A stretch of 64,000 nt of DNA from Hyphomicrobiales bacterium (GTDB lineage Bacteria > Pseudomonadota > Alphaproteobacteria > Rhizobiales > Rhizobiaceae), in the NCBI GenBank assembly GCA_900465675.1, contig UBJR01000024.1, positions 20,825 to 84,824 on the forward strand, in the 5' to 3' direction. The position numbers and the translations under genes were made by a program. The notes below the pieces were generated by a model, which worked only from the letters and a program-made list of their open reading frames with translations, ran no database searches and was not told where the DNA came from. This document shows positions 52,230-60,531 of the stretch, one piece after another. The first letter of the stretch is position 1; every line of letters begins with the position of its first letter.

Positions 52230-53633
52230 TCACGCAACATCCTTTGTAAGACCCGGCAAAATTAGCCGTGCCCGCAGACCGCCCGCCTCACCGCGGGAGA
52301 GTTCCAGCCGGCCCTGATACTCGTTGGCGATCTCGGTGACGATCGAAAGGCCAAGCCCGGTTCCCGGCTTGCTTTCGTCCAGCCGCTTGCCGCGCTTCAG
52401 CGCTTCCTTCATCTGATCGGGCTCCAGACCCGGCCCGTCGTCCTCGACGACCAGTTCCACCCAATGCTTGCGGCCGCTGCTTTCGGCGCCTTTGACGTCG
52501 TCGGCAGCTTCCACCGCCGTGAGCTTGATCTTGTGAACGGCGAAACGCGCTGCATTCTCCAGCAGATTGCCAACCGTCTCTTCCAGATCCTGTTGCTCCA
52601 TCGCCACCGCCAGATGCGGCGGAGCGACCGAAAGCTCGAATTCCTTGTCGACGTTGAGGCGGCGCATGACGCGCACCAGCCGCTCGAGCGCAGGCTCCGC
52701 ATCGGTGCGCGCCAGCACGCTTTCGCGCTGCGCGGCAATGCGGGCACGGTTGAGATAGGATTGCACCTGCCCCTGCATCGCCTCGGCCTGGCTCTTCACC
52801 AGTTCGCCATGCGAGCGCTCCAGCACCCGCGCCTCGTTGAGCAGCACGGCAATCGGCGTCTTCAGCGAATGCGCCAGATTGCCGACCTGCATGCGGGCGC
52901 GCTCAACGATGCGGCGGTTGCTGTCGATCAGCGCATTGACCTCATTGGCAAGCGGCAGGATCTCGCGCGGGAAATCGCCCTTCAGCTGTTCGCTCTCGCC
53001 GGCGCGGATCCGCTCCAGCGCCGCGCGCGCCTTATCCAGCGGCTTGAGGCCAAAGAGAATGGCAAGCGCGTTGACGATCAGACTGCCGACACCGAAGCCG
53101 GCAAGCGCCAGATAAAGGCTGTGGGAAAAGTTGCTGACGTCGCTTTCGACGACTTCGACATTGCCGCTGACGCGAAAGCGCGCCGCGCGGCCATCGGTGT
53201 CGAGCACCACTTCCGTTTCGGCCACCTGCACCCGGTTTCCGCTGGCATCGGTCACCTGGTAATAGCGCTCGTAGTTCTTGTCGAAAGGCGCTTCGAGCAC
53301 CGAAGGAACGGGAATGGTCGCCGAGCCCAGCGAGGGCGAGACCAGCGGTGCCGCCGTATAGGTGCCGAGCGGCTCCACCACCCAGTACCAGCCGGTGCGC
53401 GGCTGGGCGAAACGCAGGTCGCCGAGCTGCGGGCTGCCTGCCAGCGCGCCCTGATCGCCGATCGTGACCGAGTTGATGACGTTATAGAGCTGCGCGCGCA
53501 GCAGATCCTGAAAGCCGCGCTCGGCGCTGCGGCGGTAGAGCGTCGAGATCAACAGCCCGATCACCACAAGCGCCACGGTCGACCATACGGTCGTCAACAG
53601 GAGAACGCGTGCGGTGAGCGACTTTATGCGCAT
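52230..53633 (-). CDS. feuQ: Sensor histidine kinase FeuQ-like
   Basis: A 467-residue kinase. Two membrane helices (about residues 12-32 and 172-192) surround a periplasmic domain of about 140 residues. The H-box is VGNLAHSLKTPIAVLLNEARVLER, and the ATPase domain contains NLLENAARFA, VVEDDGPGLEPDQM and GTGLGLSIVTEIANEYQG. It follows the regulator gene with a one-base stop/start overlap. The order and the sequence of the partner point to FeuP/FeuQ, which in Sinorhizobium meliloti controls ndvA and cyclic glucan export needed for symbiosis and hypo-osmotic adaptation. The name is from context and family resemblance. Confidence 0.85.
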   Translation of the reverse strand: MRIKSLTARVLLLTTVWSTVALVVIGLLISTLYRRSAERGFQDLLRAQLYNVINSVTIGDQGALAGSPQLGDLRFAQPRTGWYWVVEPLGTYTAAPLVSPSLGSATIPVPSVLEAPFDKNYERYYQVTDASGNRVQVAETEVVLDTDGRAARFRVSGNVEVVESDVSNFSHSLYLALAGFGVGSLIVNALAILFGLKPLDKARAALERIRAGESEQLKGDFPREILPLANEVNALIDSNRRIVERARMQVGNLAHSLKTPIAVLLNEARVLERSHGELVKSQAEAMQGQVQSYLNRARIAAQRESVLARTDAEPALERLVRVMRRLNVDKEFELSVAPPHLAVAMEQQDLEETVGNLLENAARFAVHKIKLTAVEAADDVKGAESSGRKHWVELVVEDDGPGLEPDQMKEALKRGKRLDESKPGTGLGLSIVTEIANEYQGRLELSRGEAGGLRARLILPGLTKDVA

Positions 53634-54295
53634 CAGGCCGGCGCTTGAATGCGGTATCCGAGACCGCGCACCGTTTCGATCAGGTCGACGCCCATCTTCT
53701 TGCGCAGACGTCCGACGAAGACTTCGATCGTATTGGAATCACGGTCGAAATCCTGGTCGTACATATGCTCCACAAGTTCCGATCGGGAGACGACCTCGCC
53801 CATGTGATGCATGAGATAGGAGAGCAGCCGGTATTCGTGCGAGGTCAGCTTCAGCGCCACGCCGTTGACGACGGCTTTCGAGGTCTTGGTATCGAGCCGG
53901 ACAGGTCCGCAGACGATCTCCGAGGAGGAATGACCGGCGGCGCGGCGGATCAGTGCGCGAATACGCGCCAGCACTTCTTCCACGTGGAAAGGCTTGGTCA
54001 CGTAGTCGTCGGCGCCGGCATCGATGCCCGCCACCTTGTCGCTCCAGCGGTCGCGCGCCGTCAGGATCAGCACCGGCATGCCGCGCCCAGCACCCCGCCA
54101 CTTTTCGAGAACACTGACGCCATCCAGTTCCGGCAGGCCGATATCGAGGATGATCGCGTCATAGGGCTCGGTGTCGCCGAGGAAATGTCCCTCTTCGCCG
54201 TCGAAAGCCTGATCGACGACATAGCCCGCCTCTTTCAGCGTGTCGCTCAGCTGCCGGTTCAGATTGACGTCGTCTTCGACTACCAGAATGCGCAT
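53633..54295 (-). CDS. feuP: OmpR-family response regulator FeuP-like
   Basis: A 220-residue regulator. The receiver domain starts MRILVVEDDVNLNRQLSDTLKEAGYVVDQAFDGEEG, with the phospho-Asp in IILDIGLPELDGVS and Lys in VTKPFHVEEVL. The winged-helix domain holds LTSHEYRLLSYLMHHMGEVVSRSELVEHMYDQDFDRDSNTIEVFVGRLRKKMG. The whole protein agrees with my recollection of FeuP from Rhizobium and Sinorhizobium. It is read after the small FeuN-like gene (52 bases away) and overlaps feuQ. In R. leguminosarum feuP was first linked to iron uptake, and in S. meliloti to cyclic glucan export. Confidence 0.87.
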   Translation of the reverse strand: MRILVVEDDVNLNRQLSDTLKEAGYVVDQAFDGEEGHFLGDTEPYDAIILDIGLPELDGVSVLEKWRGAGRGMPVLILTARDRWSDKVAGIDAGADDYVTKPFHVEEVLARIRALIRRAAGHSSSEIVCGPVRLDTKTSKAVVNGVALKLTSHEYRLLSYLMHHMGEVVSRSELVEHMYDQDFDRDSNTIEVFVGRLRKKMGVDLIETVRGLGYRIQAPA

Positions 54296-54347
54296 CGGTC
54301 CGCTCTCACCTCGATTGTGTCACTGGAGTTTCATAGGCCGATTCCGC

Positions 54348-54596
54348 CTACATCGGAACCCTGACGGTTACCTTGCGGGGGCGCTGGCCGTTGCCCTGAA
54401 CGAGCACGGTGATGATGCAGGTGTCGCCCGAGGGCTGAACCGAAAGCAGCTGGCCACCCGTCTGCTCGACGACCTGCTGCGCGGCAGCGCTGCAATCGCC
54501 CGAGACGCGCACCACGAGAGTGCGGGAGTCGTCCGGTGAGGGCGCCGATACAGCCAGCCCTGCGGCCAAGGCTACGACGCTCAGAGGAGAGGCCAT
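54348..54596 (-). CDS. feuN: Small periplasmic FeuN-like protein
   Basis: An 82-residue protein from the ATG at 54596, which has GGAAG eight bases upstream; a TTG five codons earlier is also open. A short signal peptide (MASPLSVVALAAGLAVSA) is followed by a small domain with two cysteines (SGDCSAAAQ and SGDTCIITV) that could form a disulfide. Size, signal, and position just upstream of feuPQ match FeuN of S. meliloti, a periplasmic inhibitor of FeuQ reported to be essential there. Identity is by position and type, not by alignment. Confidence 0.7.
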   Translation of the reverse strand: MASPLSVVALAAGLAVSAPSPDDSRTLVVRVSGDCSAAAQQVVEQTGGQLLSVQPSGDTCIITVLVQGNGQRPRKVTVRVPM

Positions 54597-54650
54597 GTGC
54601 AATGCTTCCAACGTGGTTCCAACTTGGCCCGACTATGTACTCACGTGACC

Positions 54651-54677
54651 TGAATGGCAAATGAATGCACTGTAATG
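54651..54677 (-). promoter_or_regulatory. Three direct repeats before feuN, candidate response-regulator site
   Basis: On the plus strand TGAATG (54651), TGAATG (54662) and GTAATG (54672) recur at 11 and 10 bases, one helical turn apart. On the coding strand they read CATTCA, CATTCA, CATTAC. OmpR-family regulators bind such phased direct repeats. They lie 55-80 bases before feuN and may serve autoregulation by the FeuP-like protein. Confidence 0.45.
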
Positions 54678-54789
54678 ACGGAGGTTTAGAACAATTCTTG
54701 ACTGTATTTCTCTAACGATATTCACAGCCGAAAGATGAGGCGGCAGAAGCTCTTGATGCCGCTGCCGGCCTCTTTCTCGAAACACCGTT

Positions 54790-54996
54790 TCAGCGGATCG
54801 CCGCATTCGCCGTCAGTCGTCCGTAGATGGCCAGAAGCCCGCCGATCGCGCCGGAAATATTGACGATAGAATCGACGATCTGGCTCTGGTCGCCCGCCTC
54901 GATATCGATTCCCGCCGCATGCAGAACCGACGCGCCGATGGCGATCAGCGCACCCCAGATCGTCTTTGAATGATACCAGTTCTTCAAATCACCCAT
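54790..54996 (-). CDS. Small membrane protein at the end of the tail cluster, holin-like
   Basis: A 68-residue protein from the ATG at 54996, with AAGGA six bases before it. It begins MGDLKNWYHSKTIWGALIAIGAS. Two hydrophobic segments (about residues 13-30 and 45-62) surround a short acidic loop. Such small two-helix proteins next to phage or GTA tail genes are often holin-like, but I cannot show lytic function. It follows the gp15-like gene by 21 bases on the same strand, so it is probably co-transcribed with the tail module. Confidence 0.7.
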   Translation of the reverse strand: MGDLKNWYHSKTIWGALIAIGASVLHAAGIDIEAGDQSQIVDSIVNISGAIGGLLAIYGRLTANAAIR

Positions 54997-55017
54997 GACC
55001 ATTCCTTTCGTTGAAAA

Positions 55018-58000
55018 TCACATCGTCATCGTTGCCACCGCTGCGAGCCCGAGCGGCATGCGCTGGCCCATCTGCCGCACGCGGATCGTCAACTCGGCCT
55101 GCGGACTGCCGAAATCGGCAATCTCTCCCGCTAGCGGATAGGTCCAGGCCGCGGCAGAGACCTCGACCAGCCGCTTGACCTCCGCCCCGCTCATCACCTC
55201 GACCCGGTAGCGCTCGAAGGGTTCGTCGAGGGGAATATCCGCAGCCATCCAGTTATCGGCGTCGACACGCCCGCGCCGGATCCAGGAGAAGCACGCAGCA
55301 CCCGCAGCGTCTCTCGCCGCGCGCAGATGAACGGGAGAAATCGGCGTCTCCGCCCTCATCCCGCCCTCGAAGACAAAGGGACCTATCTTTCCTGATACCC
55401 CTGACGCCTCGACGATCCAGTTGAGCCGCAGCCCCATCTCGTCGCCGCCGAGCCCGAGCGGCACCACCGCCTCGTCGAGCACGACGATAGAAGCACCCGC
55501 CTCCGCTCCGGCGCCCATCGCATCCTCCGACCCCGCCAGCCCTCTCAGCAATCCGCTCAGCCGCCAGCGCCCGGCCGCAATCTCCTCGGCCTGCTGAAAA
55601 GCCAGAACCTCCCAGCTGCTATTGCCCGAAAGCACCGCAAGCATATTCGCCCCGTTCAGCACCGCGACCGCCGATGCCGACGAAAGCTCCCCGAACGGCA
55701 GCTCCAGCTCCACGTTTGCCGACCAGTCGAAACGCCCCGCCACCCCGGCCGACAGCGGCGCCGTAAGCACCCCGATCCGCGCCGGCCGCTCGATCAGCGC
55801 CCGCCCACGATAGCCTTCCCCGGTCACCGAGGATGACAGCCCGGCCGTCTTCCAGGGACGCGCAAAGACCGCGGCCCTTGCAAAACTTGCCGCCTCGCCC
55901 GCCGCAAATCGCGGCAGATCCATCAGCTGAACCACCGGATCGAACAGGCTCGATGGCTGGCCGCTGCCGTTCCTGCCGCCGGCCTCTTCAGCTGGTGCCG
56001 CGCCCGCCGATGGCGCAAACTCGCGCGCCTCGACCTCTCTCGTGCCTCCGTCTTCGATCGACGCGATCAGGAACCGCCCCGGCGGCCCATCGGTGATCGT
56101 CACCACATCACCCGACTGAAACTGCAGCGCGCCAGGCGGCAGCGCAAAGCGCACCGACCGTCTGCCGATCCGGTTGTCGCGCAGCAGTGCTTCGGCGGCA
56201 TTCAACGCCGTTTCCTCCGCAAGCACCGCGGGAAGATCGCTCTTCAGCACGCGGCTCGTCGCCGATTGCGCCCGGTGCGAACGCACGCCCGCCTGCTCGT
56301 AGGCGGCATCGGGATTGTAAAAGGTGATAACGGCCTCGGCGGCGTGATCGCTGTCATGTCCGCGGGTTTCCTGCCACAACGGGCGATCGTCGATATCGGC
56401 AAGCACAGCGATTTCAGTGGGAGGCAGGCTCGCCCGCGCTCTCGAGCGAAACCGCAGCAAACCGCCATCCTCGAAGGCGTCGATCTGGAAGGCTTCCAGC
56501 AGCGGCTCGATCAGGCTGCGCGCCGAAGTCATGTCGCCCTGCACATAGCCGGTCAGGTCACCGGACACTTCCGAGACATCGAAATCATGGAAGCCATGAT
56601 CGCGAAACACCGCGGCCATCACATCCGCCAGGCTCCCCGCCCCCAGCCTGCCATTGAGCCAATGACCGCTGCGCCAGTTGGCGCCATCGCTCCAGATATC
56701 CGTTTCCAGTGGAAAGGCCGGATAGGGCCGTGCATCCCACGACCACAGGAAAAGATGGGCGGGATCGACCATGCCGGCCGCAGCGCCGGGACGGCTCCAC
56801 CAGGCGTGATGCGCCTCCAGAAACCGCCGCTGCATGGCATCGGAGCGCGCCCGGCTGGAGAAATAGGGCGCCGCACTCTCGGCCGATTTCGGATCGGCAA
56901 AGACATTCGGCTGATTGCCGCCCTTGTCGATCGCCGCGCAGCCGAGCTCGGTGAACCAGATCGGCTTCATCCCCGCCTGCCAGCCGGTCGGCGCCGCTTT
57001 TTCAACCCCGCCGACGCGGTCGTAGTGCCGGCTCGCCCACCAGCCCTCGATATCCTTGTACCTGTAGACCCAGGGCTTGCCCGCGAGACCGTCGGCAATC
57101 GGCGTTCGCACCCGCGCCTTCCGGTCGGCATCACCGGCATAATACCAGTCGAACCCCTCGCCGCCTGCAATCGCCGCTATCAATCCGGCCTTGTCGTCCG
57201 CGGCCAGCATCCCGTCCGGGTTCGCAGCCGCCAGATCGGCGTCGCGCCAATCGGAAAGCGGCATGTAGTTGTCGATGGCGACAGCATCGATCGCACTCGA
57301 AGCCCAGAGCGGATCGAGATTGAAATAGACATCGCCGCTGCCGTCATCCGGCCGGTAGCCCGAATATTCGCTCCAATCCGCGGCATAGGTCAGCTTCACC
57401 TGCGGCAGCAGGGCTTTCACATCGGCCGCCAGAGCCACCAGCGCATTGACGAACGGAAAGGCTCCGGTCTCGTCGCGCACCTGCGTCAGGCCGCGCATTT
57501 CCGAGCCGATGATGAAACCCGAAACGCCACCCGCCGCCTTTGCGAGCTGCGTATAATGCAGGATGAACCGGCGGTAGCTCTCCTCGCCGCCGTTATAGAT
57601 CACCCGCTGCCCAGAGATGCCGAAATGTCCGGCCTGCGCTGCGCCTCTGAACGCCTCGATCTGCGCCCGCGCTGCCGCCGTCCGGTCCGCCGATCCCGGC
57701 TGGCCGATCGCTGGATGGCATGTTACCCGCCCGCGCCAGGGATAGGCCGCCTGGCCGCTGCCGCCATAGGGATCCGGCAACGCATTGCCGCCTTCGATAT
57801 CCATCATCACAAACGGATAGAGATAGACCTCCAGCCCCCGCGCTTTGAGATCGGCGATCGCCGAGACGACGCTCAGATCATCCGGCGTCCCGCCATAGGC
57901 CGGCCCGCCGTCGCGGCGGCTGACCAGATGGGCGTGCGCCCGTGATACGCCCGATACCGACCATGGACTGCTTTCGGCATTGCGCGCCTGCACTTCGACA

Positions 58001-58860
58001 CCGGGCACGATTCGGCAATTGCCGGCCCGCAGGTCCGTTCCGAACCAGGAGACGACAAGTGCCACCCGCTTGAGGTTCGGACAGACCGCCGTCAGCTCGC
58101 TGATCGAACCGTCCCAGTCGGTCAGCCCCTGCAGGCTGTTGCGGTTGAGCAGCCGGCCGCTTCCCGCACCGGTCTTTTCCGAGACCGCCACGGTCCGGTA
58201 GCCATGCTCCGTCGCCCCAGGAATGATGCAGACCGCCTGGACCTGCTCCTCCAGCTCTCCGACCGCCCGCACCACCTCGAACTGCATCAGCGGGATGCGG
58301 TTGCCGTAGCTGTCGAGCGGCAGCCGCTCAAACACGACGTAGGCGAGCCCGCGATAGGCCGGCGCCATGCCCGTTCCCTGCTTGGCCTCGATCAGCGGAT
58401 CGGGCAGCTGTTCAGTGTCACCGGGATAGAACCGCATCTCGATCGCCGTCAGGTCGAGTTCCTTGCCGTCGGCCCATATGCGCCTGATGCAGGCAACAGG
58501 GCCCTCGCAGAGCCCGACCGCGAAATTGGCGAAGTAGCGGAACGTCTCGACCTTCGGCCCCGACGAGGACTTGCCCCCCGTCCGTTCGGTGGTCACCACT
58601 TCCTCGAAACGAGTCGCCCAGATCATCGTCCCGCCGATGCGCACCGCGCCATAGACCCGGTTGATCGACGTCCCCTCGTCGGCGCCGGGAATCCGTGCCG
58701 TCGAAAGCCGCGCACCACGTACCGTCTGGCCGCCGCCGATTAGCGCCCGGTCGAGCGCATTGCCCGCCAGCGCCCCCGCCGCCCGGCCGATGATCGCGCC
58801 CACGGGACCGAAAACGCTGCCCAGCGCGGCACCCGCCGCCTGAAGAAGGAGAGTGGCCAT
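55018..58860 (-). CDS. GTA-type tail host-specificity protein (gp15-like, with TIM-barrel-like domain)
   Basis: A 1280-residue protein. The N-terminus ATLLLQAAGAALGSVFGPVGAIIGRAAGALAGNALD is a Gly/Ala-rich segment seen in this family. RLSTARIPGADEGTSINRVYGAVRIGGTMIWATRFEE follows. The central part (about residues 430-720) looks like the glycoside-hydrolase-like TIM barrel of the GTA protein, with FTELGCAAIDKGGNQPNVFADPKS and WWSRPGAAAGMVDPAHLFLWSWDARPYPAFP. The C-terminal half has the phage tail-3 type domain. In Rhodobacter capsulatus GTA, gp15 forms the baseplate megatron. It closes the module; an oppositely oriented mini-gene lies between it and gp14. Confidence 0.93.
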   Translation of the reverse strand: MATLLLQAAGAALGSVFGPVGAIIGRAAGALAGNALDRALIGGGQTVRGARLSTARIPGADEGTSINRVYGAVRIGGTMIWATRFEEVVTTERTGGKSSSGPKVETFRYFANFAVGLCEGPVACIRRIWADGKELDLTAIEMRFYPGDTEQLPDPLIEAKQGTGMAPAYRGLAYVVFERLPLDSYGNRIPLMQFEVVRAVGELEEQVQAVCIIPGATEHGYRTVAVSEKTGAGSGRLLNRNSLQGLTDWDGSISELTAVCPNLKRVALVVSWFGTDLRAGNCRIVPGVEVQARNAESSPWSVSGVSRAHAHLVSRRDGGPAYGGTPDDLSVVSAIADLKARGLEVYLYPFVMMDIEGGNALPDPYGGSGQAAYPWRGRVTCHPAIGQPGSADRTAAARAQIEAFRGAAQAGHFGISGQRVIYNGGEESYRRFILHYTQLAKAAGGVSGFIIGSEMRGLTQVRDETGAFPFVNALVALAADVKALLPQVKLTYAADWSEYSGYRPDDGSGDVYFNLDPLWASSAIDAVAIDNYMPLSDWRDADLAAANPDGMLAADDKAGLIAAIAGGEGFDWYYAGDADRKARVRTPIADGLAGKPWVYRYKDIEGWWASRHYDRVGGVEKAAPTGWQAGMKPIWFTELGCAAIDKGGNQPNVFADPKSAESAAPYFSSRARSDAMQRRFLEAHHAWWSRPGAAAGMVDPAHLFLWSWDARPYPAFPLETDIWSDGANWRSGHWLNGRLGAGSLADVMAAVFRDHGFHDFDVSEVSGDLTGYVQGDMTSARSLIEPLLEAFQIDAFEDGGLLRFRSRARASLPPTEIAVLADIDDRPLWQETRGHDSDHAAEAVITFYNPDAAYEQAGVRSHRAQSATSRVLKSDLPAVLAEETALNAAEALLRDNRIGRRSVRFALPPGALQFQSGDVVTITDGPPGRFLIASIEDGGTREVEAREFAPSAGAAPAEEAGGRNGSGQPSSLFDPVVQLMDLPRFAAGEAASFARAAVFARPWKTAGLSSSVTGEGYRGRALIERPARIGVLTAPLSAGVAGRFDWSANVELELPFGELSSASAVAVLNGANMLAVLSGNSSWEVLAFQQAEEIAAGRWRLSGLLRGLAGSEDAMGAGAEAGASIVVLDEAVVPLGLGGDEMGLRLNWIVEASGVSGKIGPFVFEGGMRAETPISPVHLRAARDAAGAACFSWIRRGRVDADNWMAADIPLDEPFERYRVEVMSGAEVKRLVEVSAAAWTYPLAGEIADFGSPQAELTIRVRQMGQRMPLGLAAVATMTM

Positions 58861-58980
58861 GCAAACCTCGCAGCGAGTCGCCAGCGCCGCTTACACGGCA
58901 CTTGATTTTTCCCGCAATGATTGTGTTGGATTGCTGCAGTCGTGAGCAGAAGCGGAAGCGCCGAGACCAGCCGTCGTACT

Positions 58981-59019
58981 GGAGAGGATGGGCCTCTCCA
59001 GCCTCGGCAAGGGCCTTGC
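58981..59019 (+). promoter_or_regulatory. Two hairpins in the leader of the mini-gene
   Basis: GGAGAGG (58981-58987) and CCTCTCC (58993-58999) form a 7-bp stem with a 5-base loop. GCAAG (59007-59011) and CTTGC (59015-59019) form a second stem. They directly precede a full-length Shine-Dalgarno. The structure on this strand suggests a structured leader or a small RNA. Confidence 0.55.
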
Positions 59020-59041
59020 TCTCGATCAAGGAGGTGATGCG

Positions 59042-59131
59042 ATGTGGTTCTCGCCACTTGGTATCACGCTTAGTCTTCGGAAAACCCGGACGGGCTGGTC
59101 AATAGCCATCCGGGTCATATTCCAAAGGTAA
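59042..59131 (+). CDS. 29-codon small ORF with perfect Shine-Dalgarno, antisense to the tail cluster
   Basis: ATG at 59042 is preceded by AAGGAGGTGAT (59028-59038), complementary to eleven bases of the 16S rRNA 3' end, at correct spacing. The 29-residue product begins MWFSPLGITLSLRKTRTGWS and is basic and amphipathic, with a hydrophobic end. A perfect hairpin follows the TAA by 11 bases. It lies in the only large gap (331 bases) of the tail cluster and points the other way. I do not recognise the peptide. Possible roles: small membrane protein, toxin of a type I pair, or leader peptide. Confidence 0.6.
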   Translation: MWFSPLGITLSLRKTRTGWSIAIRVIFQR

Positions 59132-59142
59132 GCAACGGGTAG

Positions 59143-59160
59143 GCGGAGCGCGAACTCCGC
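59143..59160 (+). terminator. Hairpin after the mini-gene
   Basis: GCGGAG (59143-59148) and CTCCGC (59155-59160) form a perfect 6-bp stem around CGCGAA, 11 bases after the stop of the 29-codon ORF. It has no T-run, but it stands in the right place for a terminator. Confidence 0.5.
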
Positions 59161-59191
59161 TCACCACTCCTGAAACATACAGGTATGCGCT

Positions 59192-59644
59192 TCAATTTTC
59201 AAGTTTCGGCACAACCTCCGGGAACCGGAACACCGCCGTTACCCGCCGCCGCCAACTCGGCACCAAGACCGAACGGATCACGGCCGCCTGCTCATAGGCA
59301 TGGATGAAACTCTTCTCCCCGGCAAAGATGCCGGCATGTTTGGCCGCTACATCCGGCCGCCAGCGAAACAGCAGCAGATCGCCCGGCATCATCGCCTCCA
59401 CCGGAACCGGCGCACCGAAATGCCGTAGCGCTGCATCGAGCAGCCGGTCCTCGCCACTCCGCTCGGCCCAGTCGCGCGCATAGGGCGGCGGCATCTCCGG
59501 CTCGATGCCGTAGAGCTCCCGCCAGATACCGCGGATCAGCCCCAGGCAGTCGCAGCCGATGCCTTTGGCAGACGCCTGGTGCCTGTAGGGCGTGCCGATC
59601 CAGCTCTCGACGGCCGAAAGCGCCCGTTGGTTGATTGCAGTCAT
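59192..59644 (-). CDS. GTA-type NlpC/P60 cell-wall peptidase (gp14-like)
   Basis: A 150-residue NlpC/P60 domain protein. The catalytic Cys is in GIGCDCLGLIRGIWREL and His is in DVAAKHAGIFAGEKSFIHAYE. In GTAs and related phages this tail protein cuts peptidoglycan so that DNA can enter the target cell. It starts within the stop of the gp13-like gene (ATGA). The next gene of the module, gp15-like, begins 331 bases further on, whereas other junctions are nearly seamless. Confidence 0.93.
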   Translation of the reverse strand: MTAINQRALSAVESWIGTPYRHQASAKGIGCDCLGLIRGIWRELYGIEPEMPPPYARDWAERSGEDRLLDAALRHFGAPVPVEAMMPGDLLLFRWRPDVAAKHAGIFAGEKSFIHAYEQAAVIRSVLVPSWRRRVTAVFRFPEVVPKLEN

Positions 59645-60531
59645 TTGAAGAGCGCGCTCCCGTCATGGATCCTGCCGCCATCCGCATAGGTATAGGCAAA
59701 GTCGGCGCCCGGCATATGCGGGAAGCCGCGGAAATTCCGCTGGTTGGCGAACTTGGTCCGGCAGGTGCCGAACGCCTTGTCGCAACCCGCCGTCAACAGC
59801 ACCCGGCACCCCGCGTCCGGCGCCCGCGCCACCGGCAGCCACAGCGTCACCTCGACCTCGGCTCCCGCCGCGCCATGCGCCTCGATATCCAGCCGTTCGC
59901 CGGCGTTTTCCCCGTCGAGAAACGCAATCGTCCCATAGCGAAAAAACCCATCCGGAAAGGCGCTCAGCCCCGATACGGCGATCCGTGTCGCATCGATGAC
60001 CGCAGCCAGCACGCCCTCGCGGCAAAACTGACTTTGCGTCACATCGATCCCGCATCTGACATCGCCGAGCGCCGCATCGCAGCGGCGACCATAGAGCCGT
60101 CCCTGCGGCTGGTTCAGCCGGTGCGTGAAACTGCGCAGCTCGGCGCGAAACTGCCCGCCGCTGCGCGTCACTTCGCCGATCTCCTGCACCTTCAGCAGCA
60201 GATGCTGATCCGGCATCGCCCAGTTGACCAGAAACACCTCGACGCGCGCGCCATCATAAAGCCCGCGCTGCAGATCCGCCTCGCTGATCGCCGCATTCGA
60301 AAAACCGCCGGTCACCTCACTGGTCGCCGCAGGCAGGCCCGTATTCTCCTCGGTACCACTTGCCGAAAAGCCGCTGGCCGCCAGAAACACCGTGCCTGCG
60401 AAAGTGAGGTCGTGGTCATGCTCGCTAAAGCCCAGCACCACGCCATCGCTGCGCGTCACGCGCCAGGCATGGCAGACCGTCGTCGCATCGCCATCGAGAT
60501 GCGCCCTGAGTTCCGAACCGATTGTCCTCAT
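59641..60531 (-). CDS. GTA-type tail protein gp13-like (DUF2163 / phage BR0599 family)
   Basis: A 296-residue protein with the family sequence VTRSDGVVLGFSEHDHDLTFAGTVFLAASGF at the N-terminus, and several conserved cysteines near the C-terminus (GRRCDAALGDVRCGIDV; GCRVLLTAGCDKAFGTCRTKFAN). In the R. capsulatus GTA the equivalent protein is an iron-sulfur-binding part of the baseplate, so these cysteines may ligate a cluster. It overlaps gp12-like and gp14-like genes by four bases each. Confidence 0.92.
   Translation of the reverse strand: MRTIGSELRAHLDGDATTVCHAWRVTRSDGVVLGFSEHDHDLTFAGTVFLAASGFSASGTEENTGLPAATSEVTGGFSNAAISEADLQRGLYDGARVEVFLVNWAMPDQHLLLKVQEIGEVTRSGGQFRAELRSFTHRLNQPQGRLYGRRCDAALGDVRCGIDVTQSQFCREGVLAAVIDATRIAVSGLSAFPDGFFRYGTIAFLDGENAGERLDIEAHGAAGAEVEVTLWLPVARAPDAGCRVLLTAGCDKAFGTCRTKFANQRNFRGFPHMPGADFAYTYADGGRIHDGSALFK

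Noticed and set aside
56266..57945. 559-codon open frame opposite the gp15-like gene
   Set aside because: Shadow of a GC-rich gene; Arg/Ala/Pro-rich without recognisable domain.
58902..59105. Open frame of about 62-67 codons overlapping the antisense mini-gene in another frame
   Set aside because: Its start has no ribosome-binding site and the frame runs through both leader hairpins; the 29-codon ORF has the perfect Shine-Dalgarno.
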